Positions 54,805 through 63,271 of a stretch of DNA of 64,000 nucleotides are shown here, in pieces; positions within the stretch are counted from its first letter, which is position 1; every line of letters starts with the position of its first letter. The stretch lies in contig NZ_CP088294.1 of assembly GCF_024666525.1 (NCBI RefSeq), positions 4,464,001 through 4,528,000 on the forward strand. Reading direction: 5' to 3'. The position numbers and the translations under genes are program-made. A model generated the notes under the pieces. That model ran no database searches. It saw nothing but the letters and a program-made list of their open reading frames with translations, and was not told the origin of the DNA. This DNA is from Pseudomonas sp. J452. GTDB taxonomy: Bacteria; Pseudomonadota; Gammaproteobacteria; Pseudomonadales; Pseudomonadaceae.

Positions 54805-55545
54805 ATGCGCACCCTGTACCAGTTCCCGATTTCCCACTACTGCGAAAAGACCCGCTGGCACCTTGAGCACAAGGGCCTCGACTACCAGGTCGCCAACCTG
54901 TTTCCCGGCCTGCACCGTTTCACGAGCAAGCGCCTGGCCGGCATTGTCACCCTGCCGATCCTGCAGGATGGCGCCACCCGCATCGGCGACTCCACCGCCA
55001 TCGCCCTGCACCTGGAACAGGCCTACCCGGATCTACCACTGCTGCCGGAAGATGCCGCCCAGCGCGCGGCCGTGCTCGAACTGGAGGAGCGCTTCGACCG
55101 CCTCGGCGTGCATGTGCGGCGCTGGCTGTATGGCCAGATCAAGGACTGGAGCTCGGTGATGCACGCCATGCTCAAGGTCTACCGGCCCTGGTTCGGCCTG
55201 CGTGATCTGCTGCAGCCGCTGCTGATCAATGGCGTGCAGAAGCTCTACGGGGTGACCCCCGAGCGCGTGGCCAAATCCCGGATCGAACTGCTGGCAGGCC
55301 TCGACCTGATCGAACAGCAAATCGGCGGTGACCCGGCGCGCTACCTGGTCGGTGAGCGCCTGAGCCTGGCCGATGTCAGCGCCGCGGCCCTCTATGCCCC
55401 GCTGTTCACCCCGACCGGCACGCCCTGGGACGGCATTGCCGGGCATGACGCCGAGACCCAGCGCTTCCTCGACCAGCTCTACGCCCGTCCGGCCGGGCAG
55501 TGGGTGCTGCGCCGCTATGCCGAGGATCGCCCGCGCGCCGAGTGA
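54805..55545 (+). CDS. glutathione S-transferase family protein
   Basis: A 246-residue cytoplasmic protein with an N-terminal thioredoxin-like domain (LYQFPISHYCEKTRWHLEHK, with a catalytic-type Cys/Tyr region) and the glutathione-binding LPILQDGATRIGDSTAIALH, then an all-helical C-terminal domain containing YLVGERLSLADVSAAALYAP, the GST N-capping box. Substrates of this group include electrophiles and peroxides; none can be named. It runs into a nested-hairpin element shared with the convergent VOC gene. Confidence 0.9.
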   Translation: MRTLYQFPISHYCEKTRWHLEHKGLDYQVANLFPGLHRFTSKRLAGIVTLPILQDGATRIGDSTAIALHLEQAYPDLPLLPEDAAQRAAVLELEERFDRLGVHVRRWLYGQIKDWSSVMHAMLKVYRPWFGLRDLLQPLLINGVQKLYGVTPERVAKSRIELLAGLDLIEQQIGGDPARYLVGERLSLADVSAAALYAPLFTPTGTPWDGIAGHDAETQRFLDQLYARPAGQWVLRRYAEDRPRAE

Positions 55546-55556
55546 TGGCGCGTTAG

Positions 55557-55695
55557 CAGGCTGTTGAAAAACGTTGGCGAGGTAGCCAGCGCAAGGCAAA
55601 AACAGGCGAAAAAGCGCAGTTTACGAGCTGTAAATGAGCATTTTGAGCCTGTTTTTAACGCCGCGAGGCAACGCAGGTAGTTTTTCAACAGCCTG
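55557..55695. repeat. nested-hairpin element, copy H5
   Basis: Outer arms CAGGCTGTTGAAAAAC (55557-55572) and GTTTTTCAACAGCCTG (55680-55695) pair perfectly. Inner arms AAAAACAGGC (55598-55607) and GCCTGTTTTT (55647-55656) pair perfectly. The core is TTTAC-GAGCT-GTAAA (55620-55634). It fills the gap between the GST and the convergent VOC gene and ends exactly one base before the VOC stop codon (TTA at 55696-55698), so it could terminate both. Confidence 0.82.
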
Positions 55696-56106
55696 TTACT
55701 CGCTCCAGGGGTCGTAGCTGCCCACGCTCCACAGGTGGCCTTCCGCATCCTTGCAGGTGAAGCCGCGGCCGCCGTATTCCTCGTCCTTGATCGGCATCAG
55801 CACCTCGAACCCGGCCTGCTGCACGCGGGCATACACGGCATCGGCATCCTCGACCTGCAGGTACATAGCCTGCGTGTTGCCGCCGACCTGCTGCGGCTCG
55901 CGCATATGCTGGCCGAAGCCGCTGTCCTTGAGCGAGCCGAGCATCAGCATGCCGCTGCCGTGCAGCAGCTGGGCATGCTCGATCTGGCCGTTGCCGGCCG
56001 ATACGCGCAGCTGTTCGCGAAAGCCGAAGACCTGGCACAGCCAGGTGATGGCTGCCGGCGCATCGCGATAGAGGATGACGGGGATCAGGCTGGAGCCCTT
56101 GTCCAT
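55696..56106 (-). CDS. glyoxalase/bleomycin-resistance (VOC) superfamily protein
   Basis: A 136-residue single-domain VOC protein. LIPVILYRDAPAAITWLCQV and FGFREQLRVSAGNGQIEHA are the first beta-alpha-beta-beta-beta module; QAMYLQVEDADAVYARVQQA and YGGRGFTCKDAEGHLWSVGS the second, with metal-ligand type His and Glu. This is the PhnB/EhpR-like group, whose members bind small molecules or metal. It is convergent with the GST gene, separated by the H5 element. The start ATG 56106 is preceded by AAGGAGA. Confidence 0.88.
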   Translation of the reverse strand: MDKGSSLIPVILYRDAPAAITWLCQVFGFREQLRVSAGNGQIEHAQLLHGSGMLMLGSLKDSGFGQHMREPQQVGGNTQAMYLQVEDADAVYARVQQAGFEVLMPIKDEEYGGRGFTCKDAEGHLWSVGSYDPWSE

Positions 56107-56328
56107 GGGTATTCTCCTTGAGACTGAAAAATGATCGGTGCTGCTTCGGCCTGGCAGGCCTGGCGCAGGTCAGACTCGCCGCCACCCGCAAAAGCAGTAG
56201 TCGCTAGATCAGATGAAATCCAGTGATCGCCCGGCCGCTGGTCGCCGACGATAAAAGGCCACTGGCCCGGCGGCCTGCGACTAAGCTTTGAGCAAGAGCA
56301 AGCATCGCGTGAGGCCAAGCCGATCCCT

Positions 56329-59300
56329 ATGGGCGTTTTATGGCAATCAGACGCACCGCAAACAGCGCTCCCCGCGAGCGGCCCAGAGCCGCTTTTGTTG
56401 CCCGAAAAACCGCCCCCTCGCCGCCGCCTGAAAAACCTGTTCTGGCTGGGCCTGCTGGCCGCACTAATCGCCCTCGGCCTGGGCATTGCCCATGAGCTGA
56501 AAACCGCCCGTCTGCAGGCCCGCGAATTCAGCCGCTACGCCGCCAGCCTGAGCTACACGGTGCAACCGGGGCCGAGCCAGGCCATCCAGTTTCCCGCCGA
56601 CGGCCCGTTCGACAAACGTCTCGGCTACGCGCACCTGCCGCTGTTGCTGGAGCGCCTGCAACAGCGCAATTTCCTCATCAGCGAGCAGGCGCAGTTCTCC
56701 CCCGCGCTGCTCGACTACAGCCAGCGCGGCTACTTCCCCCCCTTCGCGGAAAAACTGCAGACCGGCCTGACCATCAGCGACTGCCGCGGCCTGCCGCTCT
56801 ACCAGTTCCGCTACCCGCAGCAGCTCTATGCGCGTTTCGAGGACATCCCGCCGCTGGTGGCCGGCAGCCTGCTGTTCATCGAGAACCGCCACTTGCTCGA
56901 CAGCGAGCAGGCCCAGGCCAACCCGGCGGTGGACTGGCCGCGTTTCGCCAAGGCGGCGCTGTCGCAGCTGGGCAAGAATTTCGCCATCCAGGAACAGTCG
57001 GCCGGTGGCAGCACCCTGGCCACCCAGCTGGAGAAATACCGCCACTCGCCGGACGGCCTGACCCTGTCGGCCATGGAGAAACTGCGGCAGATGGTTTCCG
57101 CCAGCGTGCGCGCCTACCAGCAGGGCCCGGACAGCTTCGCCGCGCGCCAGGCCATCGTGCGTGACTACCTCAACAGCGTGCCGCTCTCCGCCGCCCCCGG
57201 GCATGGCGAGGTGCATGGCCTAGCCGATGGTTTGCGGGTGTGGTTCGGTGCCGACTTCGCGCGGGTCAACGCTCTCCTCGACCCCGTGCGCACGCCCATG
57301 GCTAGCAGCGCCGAGCGCGGCCTGGCGCTGCGTCAGGTGCTGGCCCTGATGATCGCCCAGCGGCGCCCCTCCTATTACCTGGCCCAGGGCCGCAAGGAGC
57401 TGGAAGCACTGACTGACAGCCACATCCGCGTGCTGGCCAGCGGCGGCGTGATCGGCTGGACTTTGCGCGATGCGGCGCTGGCGCAGAAGCTGCAATTCCG
57501 CGATCTGGCCCAGCACCCGGCCATCCAACCGGTGCAGAGCAACAAGGGCATCAGCGTGGCCCGCACGCGGCTGTCCAACCTGCTCAACCAGTCGCTGTAC
57601 GACCTCGACCGTCTCGACCTGTCCGCCAGCAGCACGCTCAACGCCGAGCTGCAGCAACAGGTCAGTGCCTACCTGCACCAGCTGGCCGACCCCGAGTTCG
57701 CCGGGCAGATCGGCCTGTATGGCGAGCGCCTGTTGTCACCGGAGAAAACTGCTGACGTGCGCTACAGCTTCACCCTGTTTGAACGCACCCCGGCCGGCGC
57801 GCGCGTGCGGGTGCAGACCGACAACACCGACCAGCCCTTCGACATCAACGAAGGCAGCAAGCTGGAACTGGGCTCCACCGCCAAGCTGCGCGTACTCACC
57901 ACCTACCTGGAAGTGATAGCCGAGCTGCACAATCGCCACGCCGGACAGAGCCCCGAAGCGCTGCGCAAAATCGAAGTGGCGGCGCAGGATCACCTGACCC
58001 GCTGGGCCATCGACCAGCTGATCGCCCAGCCCGGCCTGCCACTGCGCGATCTACTCGCCGCCGCCCTGGAGCGCAAGTATTCGGCCAGCCCCTACGAGGG
58101 CTTCTTCACCGGCGGCGGGCGGCACACTTTCAGCAACTTCAAGCGCGAGGACAACGGCCGCATTCCCTCCCTGCGCGAGGCCCTGCGCGAGTCGATCAAT
58201 CTGCCGTTCATTCGCCTGCTGCGCGACCTGGTGCGCTACAGCACCTACCACGGCGCCAACAACAGCGCCGAGCTGCTCAAGGACGACCAGCACCCGCAAC
58301 GCGCCGACTACCTCAAACGCTTCGCCGACCGCGAAGGCACCACCTTCCTCCTGCGTTTCTGGCGCAAGTACGAGGGCAAGAATGCCCAGCAACGCCTGGA
58401 CACTTTCCTCGACGGCCTGCGCCATACCTCGACGCGCCTGGCGGCCGTACACCGCTACCTGATGCCGGAAGTGGACGAGGCGACCTTCGCCGCCTTCCTG
58501 CGCGCCCACCTGCCGCATGAAAAGAGCAAGCTCACCGACAAGCGCATCCACAGCCTCTACCTGGACTACGGCCCGGGCGCCTGGAGCCTGCCGGACCAGG
58601 GCTACATCGCCCGTGTACACCCGCTGGAACTGTGGCTGCTGGGTTACCTGATCGAACAGCCGCAAGCCACGTTCAAGGATGCCGTGGCCGCCAGCGCCGA
58701 GGAGCGTCAGGTGGTCTATGGCTGGCTGTTCAAGTCGCGGCACAAGAGTGCCCGCGACAGCCGCATCCGCACCATGCTGGAGGTGGAAGCCTTCCTCGAT
58801 ATCCACCAGCGCTGGCAGCGCGTGGGTTATCCGTTCGACCACCTGGTGCCGTCGCTGGCCACCGCCATCGGCAGCTCCGGCGACCGCCCGGCGGCGCTGG
58901 CCGAGCTGATGGGCATCATCCAGAACGACGGCATCCGCCAGCCCAGCGTGCGTATCGACAGCCTGCACTTCGCCGCCGCCACGCCCTATGACACCGAACT
59001 GGTCTACGACGTACGCCGTGGTGAACGGGTGCTGCCGACGGAGGTCGCCGCGGCCCTGCGCGAAGCGCTGTCACAGGTGGTGGAAGCCGGCACCGCACGA
59101 CGCCTGCAGGGCAGCTTCAGCCTGGCCGACGGCACGCCGCTGGTACTTGGCGGCAAGACCGGCACCGGCGACAACCGGGTGGAAAACGTCACCCGGGGCG
59201 GCCATGTGCTCAGCTCACGGGCCATCAACCGCACCGCCACCTTTGTCTTCTATCTCGGCCCGCGCCACTTCGGCACCCTCACCGCCTTCGTGCCGGGCGA

Positions 59301-59445
59301 GGCTGCGGATAAATTCCGCTTCACCTCGGCGCTACCGGTGCAGGTGCTCAAGGGCATGGCACCGATTCTCACCCCGCACCTGCAGCCAGACAGCCAGACT
59401 GGCTGCGGCCTGCCGGCCAGTGCCGCGCAGGTGCGCAATCGCTGA
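56329..59445 (+). CDS. large transglycosylase/penicillin-binding protein-like membrane protein
   Basis: A 1038-residue protein: short cytoplasmic tail, one membrane segment (LFWLGLLAALIALGLGIAHE, about residues 37-57), a glycosyltransferase-51-like domain with catalytic-position Glu185 in FIENRHLLDSE and GGSTLATQL, then a transpeptidase-like domain with SxxK at 516-519 (GSTAK), SxN at 622-624 (SIN) and KTG at 943-945. It is longer than usual class A PBPs (about 750-850) because of insertions such as residues about 640-860. The GT51 motif is atypical (ENRHLL instead of EDRRFF). It may make or edit a specialised peptidoglycan. Start ATG 56329. Confidence 0.85.
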   Translation: MGVLWQSDAPQTALPASGPEPLLLPEKPPPRRRLKNLFWLGLLAALIALGLGIAHELKTARLQAREFSRYAASLSYTVQPGPSQAIQFPADGPFDKRLGYAHLPLLLERLQQRNFLISEQAQFSPALLDYSQRGYFPPFAEKLQTGLTISDCRGLPLYQFRYPQQLYARFEDIPPLVAGSLLFIENRHLLDSEQAQANPAVDWPRFAKAALSQLGKNFAIQEQSAGGSTLATQLEKYRHSPDGLTLSAMEKLRQMVSASVRAYQQGPDSFAARQAIVRDYLNSVPLSAAPGHGEVHGLADGLRVWFGADFARVNALLDPVRTPMASSAERGLALRQVLALMIAQRRPSYYLAQGRKELEALTDSHIRVLASGGVIGWTLRDAALAQKLQFRDLAQHPAIQPVQSNKGISVARTRLSNLLNQSLYDLDRLDLSASSTLNAELQQQVSAYLHQLADPEFAGQIGLYGERLLSPEKTADVRYSFTLFERTPAGARVRVQTDNTDQPFDINEGSKLELGSTAKLRVLTTYLEVIAELHNRHAGQSPEALRKIEVAAQDHLTRWAIDQLIAQPGLPLRDLLAAALERKYSASPYEGFFTGGGRHTFSNFKREDNGRIPSLREALRESINLPFIRLLRDLVRYSTYHGANNSAELLKDDQHPQRADYLKRFADREGTTFLLRFWRKYEGKNAQQRLDTFLDGLRHTSTRLAAVHRYLMPEVDEATFAAFLRAHLPHEKSKLTDKRIHSLYLDYGPGAWSLPDQGYIARVHPLELWLLGYLIEQPQATFKDAVAASAEERQVVYGWLFKSRHKSARDSRIRTMLEVEAFLDIHQRWQRVGYPFDHLVPSLATAIGSSGDRPAALAELMGIIQNDGIRQPSVRIDSLHFAAATPYDTELVYDVRRGERVLPTEVAAALREALSQVVEAGTARRLQGSFSLADGTPLVLGGKTGTGDNRVENVTRGGHVLSSRAINRTATFVFYLGPRHFGTLTAFVPGEAADKFRFTSALPVQVLKGMAPILTPHLQPDSQTGCGLPASAAQVRNR

Positions 59446-59468
59446 GCGTTGGTGTAGTTCGGCGCACC

Positions 59469-59975
59469 CTATGGGATCGAGGGCAGGCACTGCTCGTTGA
59501 GTGGGAGTACCTGGCGCTGCGCACAACTGCTCAGCTCGCCCGCGCTGCATTGGCGACCCAGCACCAGGCTGTCGCCCTCCAGCGCCCAGCTGGCTTCTGG
59601 CAACTCCAGGCGCGCCAGTTCGGTACAGGTGCGGGTGTCGTAGACCAGCAGTTCGCTACTGGAACCACTAAACGACTGCACCAGCAGGCGCTGCTCACGG
59701 CGATCGAGAAACACTGCGCGGCGCAGCCAGATGCCGCCCTCCACGCTGCAACTGGCCGGGCCCTGGCGCAGGACCATGGGCGGCTCGGGGAAACTGTCGA
59801 CCTCACCTTCCCGTTTGAAGTTGTGGAACTCCACCTGCACCCGCTCGCCGGCGCCACCATACAGCGCCGCGTACTCGGCACCGCGCGGTTCGATGGCCAG
59901 CGGCTGGTAGGCACAATCGGCCAGTGCCAGCGGCGCCGCCAGCCACAACAGGGGTAACCACAGAGCTTTGTTCAT
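59469..59975 (-). CDS. hypothetical exported protein
   Basis: A 168-residue protein with signal peptide MNKALWLPLLWLAAPLALAD. The mature part is beta-rich with several Cys (DCAYQPLAIE, PASCSVEGG, DTRTCTELARLE, QCSAGELSSCAQ), suggesting disulfides in the periplasm. No family is recognised. It converges on the large PBP-like gene and is followed on its strand by no obvious terminator. Function unknown. Confidence 0.72.
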   Translation of the reverse strand: MNKALWLPLLWLAAPLALADCAYQPLAIEPRGAEYAALYGGAGERVQVEFHNFKREGEVDSFPEPPMVLRQGPASCSVEGGIWLRRAVFLDRREQRLLVQSFSGSSSELLVYDTRTCTELARLELPEASWALEGDSLVLGRQCSAGELSSCAQRQVLPLNEQCLPSIP

Positions 59976-59996
59976 CCATGAAGCCTCGTTGAAGAG

Positions 59997-60218
59997 TTAG
60001 CCTTTGCTGCGCATCTGTACGAACAGCGCTTCGACCTTCTCGCGCGCCCAGGGCGTCTTGCGCAGGAAGGTCAGGCTCGACTTGATGCTCGGATCGACCT
60101 TGAAGCAGCGGATATCGATGCGTTTGGCCAGGCCATCCCAGCCGTACTTGGCGACCAGCTCGCCAAGCAGTTTTTCCAGGGTGATGCCATGCAGGGGGTT
60201 ATTCGCTTGTTCGCTCAC
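59997..60218 (-). CDS. VF530 family (DUF2132) DNA-binding-like protein
   Basis: A 73-residue protein with [20 protein letters not shown] followed by [20 protein letters not shown] and [17 protein letters not shown], the complete VF530 domain, found alone in small proteobacterial proteins. I start at GTG 60218 because the upstream codons in the frame lack any match to the family. The role is unknown; a DNA-binding function has been suggested from structure. It lies 21 bases upstream of the preceding exported-protein gene on the same strand. Confidence 0.85.
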   Translation of the reverse strand: MSEQANNPLHGITLEKLLGELVAKYGWDGLAKRIDIRCFKVDPSIKSSLTFLRKTPWAREKVEALFVQMRSKG

Positions 60219-60300
60219 GATGGGCCTGTGTGAAGTGCAATTGCCGGGCGCCAAGTTAACCACAACTCGGCGTTGCTTCAGCAGGCGGCCATCGTCAGCC

Positions 60301-60831
60301 TCACGCCAGCAGCGACTCTAATAACTCCCGACCCTCAGCCCAGTCACCCAGGCCGCTGTCGCCGTTGATATGCCCAGCCGCGCCGATATTGGCCCAGCGA
60401 CTACCCCAGCGGATGGCCGAGCTGTGCGCATGTTCCAGGCTGGAGAACGGGTCGTTGCTGCTGGCCACCAGCAGGCTGGGGAAGGCCAGTGGCAGTTCCG
60501 GTACCGGCACGAAACCTTCGATGCCCAGCTCGGCAGCCGGGCCTTCCGGGTCCGGCGGGGCTACCAGCATGGCGGCACGCACCGACAGGCGGGTCTGCGC
60601 CGCCCAATGCGCCACCAGGCCGCAACCCAGGCTGTGGGCAACCAAGACGGTGTGCGGGCCGCTGGCGGCCACCGCCTGCTCCAGCTGCGCCACCCACTCG
60701 CTGCAGACCGGACGCCACCAGTCACGCTGTTCGACCCGGCGAAAACGCGGATCGGTCTGCTGCCACAGACTCTGCCAATGCTCGGGACCGGAGCCGCCGT
60801 AGCCGGGGATAATCAAAAAAGGCGTACTCAT
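60301..60831 (-). CDS. RBBP9/YdeN-type serine hydrolase
   Basis: A 176-residue alpha/beta hydrolase of the RBBP9/YdeN family. The nucleophile elbow [16 protein letters not shown] contains the Ser; [16 protein letters not shown] supplies the Asp and [20 protein letters not shown] the His. The opening [18 protein letters not shown] is the family signature. The short length is normal for this group. Substrates are poorly known. I start at ATG 60831. It is probably independent of the neighbouring genes, with 82 bases between it and the VF530 gene. Confidence 0.9.
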   Translation of the reverse strand: MSTPFLIIPGYGGSGPEHWQSLWQQTDPRFRRVEQRDWWRPVCSEWVAQLEQAVAASGPHTVLVAHSLGCGLVAHWAAQTRLSVRAAMLVAPPDPEGPAAELGIEGFVPVPELPLAFPSLLVASSNDPFSSLEHAHSSAIRWGSRWANIGAAGHINGDSGLGDWAEGRELLESLLA

Positions 60832-60920
60832 GGGCCATGACCTCCATGTCTGCATGCTGTCGATAAGCGCGGTCTACATAGACCGCCGCCGCTCATGATG
60901 CCCGCGAGCCGCGCCAGGAA

Positions 60921-61367
60921 CTAGCCGGCAGTGCTCTGGAAGTTGAACACGCGCCACTGGCCCTGGCCATCGCGGCGCAGCTCGATGCTGTACGGACAGG
61001 GATTGGGCGCGAAGTCGTAACGCACCGTGATCGATGGCATCTCCACTTGCCGACCGCTCAGCCAGCGACGCAGACGGTTGCCACGAGATTGCGGCGGCGA
61101 CAACGCATACACCTGCCAGGTGCCACGAGCACAACGCTGGCGCGCCGCGATCTGGCGAAACTGCAGCAGATCACGGCCAGCCAGGCCGTCGCCCTTGAGC
61201 GTCAGCGCGTAGGCTTCGGCCAGGCGATCATCGTGCAGCAGGACGATAAAGCGTGTCGCCACGGCAATGGCCGGCTCGTTGCGATAGTCGGCTTTCAGCC
61301 ACAGCCAGGCGCCACCACCCACGGCGGCGGCCAGCAACAGCAGCGGCACGATTATCCAGCGGCGCAT
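60921..61367 (-). CDS. hypothetical single-pass membrane protein
   Basis: A 148-residue protein with an N-terminal membrane anchor (MRRWIIVPLLLLAAAVGGGA) and a soluble, mostly periplasmic domain with TRFIVLLHDDRLAEAYALTL and VRYDFAPNPCPYSIELRRDG. Two Cys are present (QRCARG, NPCPY), possibly a disulfide. No family is recognised; the general form recalls DUF4864-like or NTF2-like exported domains. It belongs to a run of small envelope genes on this strand. Function unknown. Confidence 0.72.
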   Translation of the reverse strand: MRRWIIVPLLLLAAAVGGGAWLWLKADYRNEPAIAVATRFIVLLHDDRLAEAYALTLKGDGLAGRDLLQFRQIAARQRCARGTWQVYALSPPQSRGNRLRRWLSGRQVEMPSITVRYDFAPNPCPYSIELRRDGQGQWRVFNFQSTAG

Positions 61368-61393
61368 GGGTTCTCCTCCCACTCCGGGTCGGC

Positions 61394-61681
61394 TCAGATA
61401 TCCAGATCGACACCATCACGAAATGGTCGGGCGAGCTGGCGCAGCAACCAGAACAGCAGGTTCACCGGCAGTTCGATGACGACTTCCAGCAGATCCAGCC
61501 AGGAGTGTTCCTCCTGGCGCTGGCCCCTGCGCCGACTTGGCCACAGCCAATAGGCCAGGCCGAAGCACAATGCTGCCAGGCCCAGACAAGGCCACAGCGG
61601 CCCGCCACTGAGGCCATGCACCATGCTGGCAACGGCCGCCAAAAACAGCAGCACGGCGCCACACTCACGCAGAGCATTCAC
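61394..61681 (-). CDS. hypothetical small membrane protein
   Basis: A 95-residue protein starting with GTG (VNALRECGAVLLFL), with a GGAGGG ribosome site about 7 bases upstream. Two hydrophobic segments (CGAVLLFLAAVASMVHGLSG, CLGLAALCFGLAYWLW) are followed by a basic stretch RRRGQRQ and an amphipathic C-terminal helix. No family is recognised. It is 26 bases upstream of the preceding membrane-protein gene, so they may be cotranscribed. Confidence 0.7.
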   Translation of the reverse strand: MNALRECGAVLLFLAAVASMVHGLSGGPLWPCLGLAALCFGLAYWLWPSRRRGQRQEEHSWLDLLEVVIELPVNLLFWLLRQLARPFRDGVDLDI

Positions 61682-61706
61682 AGGCAGCCCTCCCGGCGCG
61701 CCAGCC

Positions 61707-62417
61707 TCACTCGCGAATGATGAACAGCTTGGTCACGAACCACGCGGTGCCCTTGTACAGGTAACCCAGCGGGCCGTAGATGGTGGCCGGCTTTTCCGCT
61801 TCCTGCTGGCGCAGTTCGACGCGCAGGGTGGACATCTGGATCTGGTCCTTGAGGATGCGCATGCGCGCTTCCATGGAGTCGATTTCGGACTGGATGCGGT
61901 TCAGCTCGCTCTCGATCTGCAGGATGTCCTTGATGTCCTTGGCCTTGCCGAGCAGGTCGCGGAGGCGGTCGCGCAGGGCGATGTTATTGCGCAGGCGGGT
62001 TTCCACGTCGACGTACTGCTCGGTGACATCCTCACCCTTGACGTGGCGCGACAGCACTTTGCCGCTCTGCTCGACATCGCCCAGGGCCGTGGCGAAGGCA
62101 TCCTTGGGCACGCGATAGACCAGGCTCTGGCTGTAGCTGCCGTAGTCGCTCTTTTCCTCGACATAGCCACCCAGCGCCAGCATGCGTTCGGTGAGCTGGG
62201 CCTGGGCCTTGGCCAGGTCGACCACTTCCAGAGAGAAGCTGGCGGTCCACACCAGCAGGCGCCCGGAGGCCTTGCCCTGCTCCGCTGAACTGTACCCCGC
62301 AGAGGCAGGCGCAGCCGCTTCACCCGCCATGTCCCCGCCTTTGGAAGAACAACCGGCAACCCCGGCCAGGGTGAAGAACAAGGCCAGCACGGCCCATTGA
62401 CGCAGGTAGTTTTTCAT
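61707..62417 (-). CDS. DUF4349 domain-containing lipoprotein
   Basis: A 236-residue lipoprotein. Signal and lipobox: LALFFTLAGVAGCSSKGG (VAGC). The DUF4349 domain shows LVWTASFSLEVVDLAKAQAQ, LGGYVEEKSDYGSYSQSLVY and a long coiled coil in the middle (about residues 130-200) with RDRLRDLLGKAKDIKDILQI and ESELNRIQSEIDSMEARMRI. Such proteins have a C-terminal membrane-proximal helix; here the end is LGYLYKGTAWFVTKLF. Function unknown; envelope location is clear. ATG 62417 starts the signal peptide. Confidence 0.87.
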   Translation of the reverse strand: MKNYLRQWAVLALFFTLAGVAGCSSKGGDMAGEAAAPASAGYSSAEQGKASGRLLVWTASFSLEVVDLAKAQAQLTERMLALGGYVEEKSDYGSYSQSLVYRVPKDAFATALGDVEQSGKVLSRHVKGEDVTEQYVDVETRLRNNIALRDRLRDLLGKAKDIKDILQIESELNRIQSEIDSMEARMRILKDQIQMSTLRVELRQQEAEKPATIYGPLGYLYKGTAWFVTKLFIIRE

Positions 62418-62638
62418 CCGTTGACGCCCTCTATGGCTTGTCCCTGTTGAACAGGCGCGGATCATACGGGGTTTACCGGCCCTCTTTCACCCGCTGCGTC
62501 AGACCACTGCGCTGCAGTTCACGACAGCCGCAGAACAAGGGCGGCGAGCGGGGTTATCCAGGCAACCCACAGAGCGTCATCATTTCGTCACCTGTCGCAG
62601 CGAGACTCTCCAGCCATTCGTCCTGGGGAGGTAATTTG

Positions 62639-63202
62639 ATGTCCGTACAATCCATGTTCAAACCTGTATCCATCGCTCTGCTGGCTGCGGCCATGGCCGC
62701 CTGCAGCAACCACGCGCCGGCGCCGAAGGCAGAAAGCCTGAACAACGAAGACTGGTACCAGGTGCGCACCGAAGAGAACCTGTACCTGTTCGACGATGCC
62801 ACGGTTTACCGGGACTTCCTCGTCAGCGGCAAGGCGCCCTACCTGAAAGACCTGCAAGAGCAGGACAAGTACGGCCAGGCCATCGTGCTGGCGCTGCGCG
62901 CCGAGGATCAGGGCAAGGATCTCAAGCAGATCGCCGCCTACCAGTTCCTCAAACAGAGCCTGCCGCCGGCCAGCAACTTCTACGGCGAAATCCGCCAGGA
63001 AGGCATCATCTTCGTCAGCCGGCGCTACGGCGACATGGTCGACGTGAACAACCTCGGCGAGCCGATCTTCCGCCACACCGAAATCGCCAGCGGGCCGAAC
63101 GGCGAGCGCGTGGTCTATCTGCTGCAGAAAGAAGAGAAGAAGCCGGAAAAGCTGATCAAGCAGTTCCAGGTCAACAACGGCATCACCCCCACCAAGGGCT
63201 GA
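62639..63202 (+). CDS. hypothetical lipoprotein
   Basis: A 187-residue lipoprotein with MSVQSMFKPVSIALLAAAMA followed by ACSNHAP (lipobox AACS). The mature protein is mixed alpha/beta with EDWYQVRTEENLYLFDDATV, VYRDFLVSGKAPY and GVIFVSRRYGD-like segments (reads IIFVSRRYGD), and ends KKPEKLIKQFQVNNGI. It is divergent from the DUF4349 gene across 221 bases, with a strong GGGGAGG ribosome site before ATG 62639. No family is recognised. A terminator-like hairpin follows 15 bases after the stop. Confidence 0.78.
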   Translation: MSVQSMFKPVSIALLAAAMAACSNHAPAPKAESLNNEDWYQVRTEENLYLFDDATVYRDFLVSGKAPYLKDLQEQDKYGQAIVLALRAEDQGKDLKQIAAYQFLKQSLPPASNFYGEIRQEGIIFVSRRYGDMVDVNNLGEPIFRHTEIASGPNGERVVYLLQKEEKKPEKLIKQFQVNNGITPTKG

Positions 63203-63217
63203 TCGCAAGCGCTGCAC

Positions 63218-63249
63218 AACCCGGCCCGGGGCAATCCCTGGCCGGGTTT
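63218..63249 (+). terminator. hairpin terminator between convergent genes
   Basis: AACCCGGCC / GGCCGGGTT is a perfect 9-bp stem with a 13-base loop, ending in TTT. It lies between the lipoprotein stop (63202) and the 3' end of the convergent acetyltransferase-like gene (63272), so it may serve both, although the T tract is short. Confidence 0.6.
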
Positions 63250-63271
63250 CAGGCGTTTGCGGCGGCACTCA

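Noticed and set aside
56085..56486. Minus-strand frame overlapping the 5' end of the PBP-like gene
   Set aside because: Starts inside the PBP-like gene, overlaps the VOC gene start and has no domain or signal sequence.
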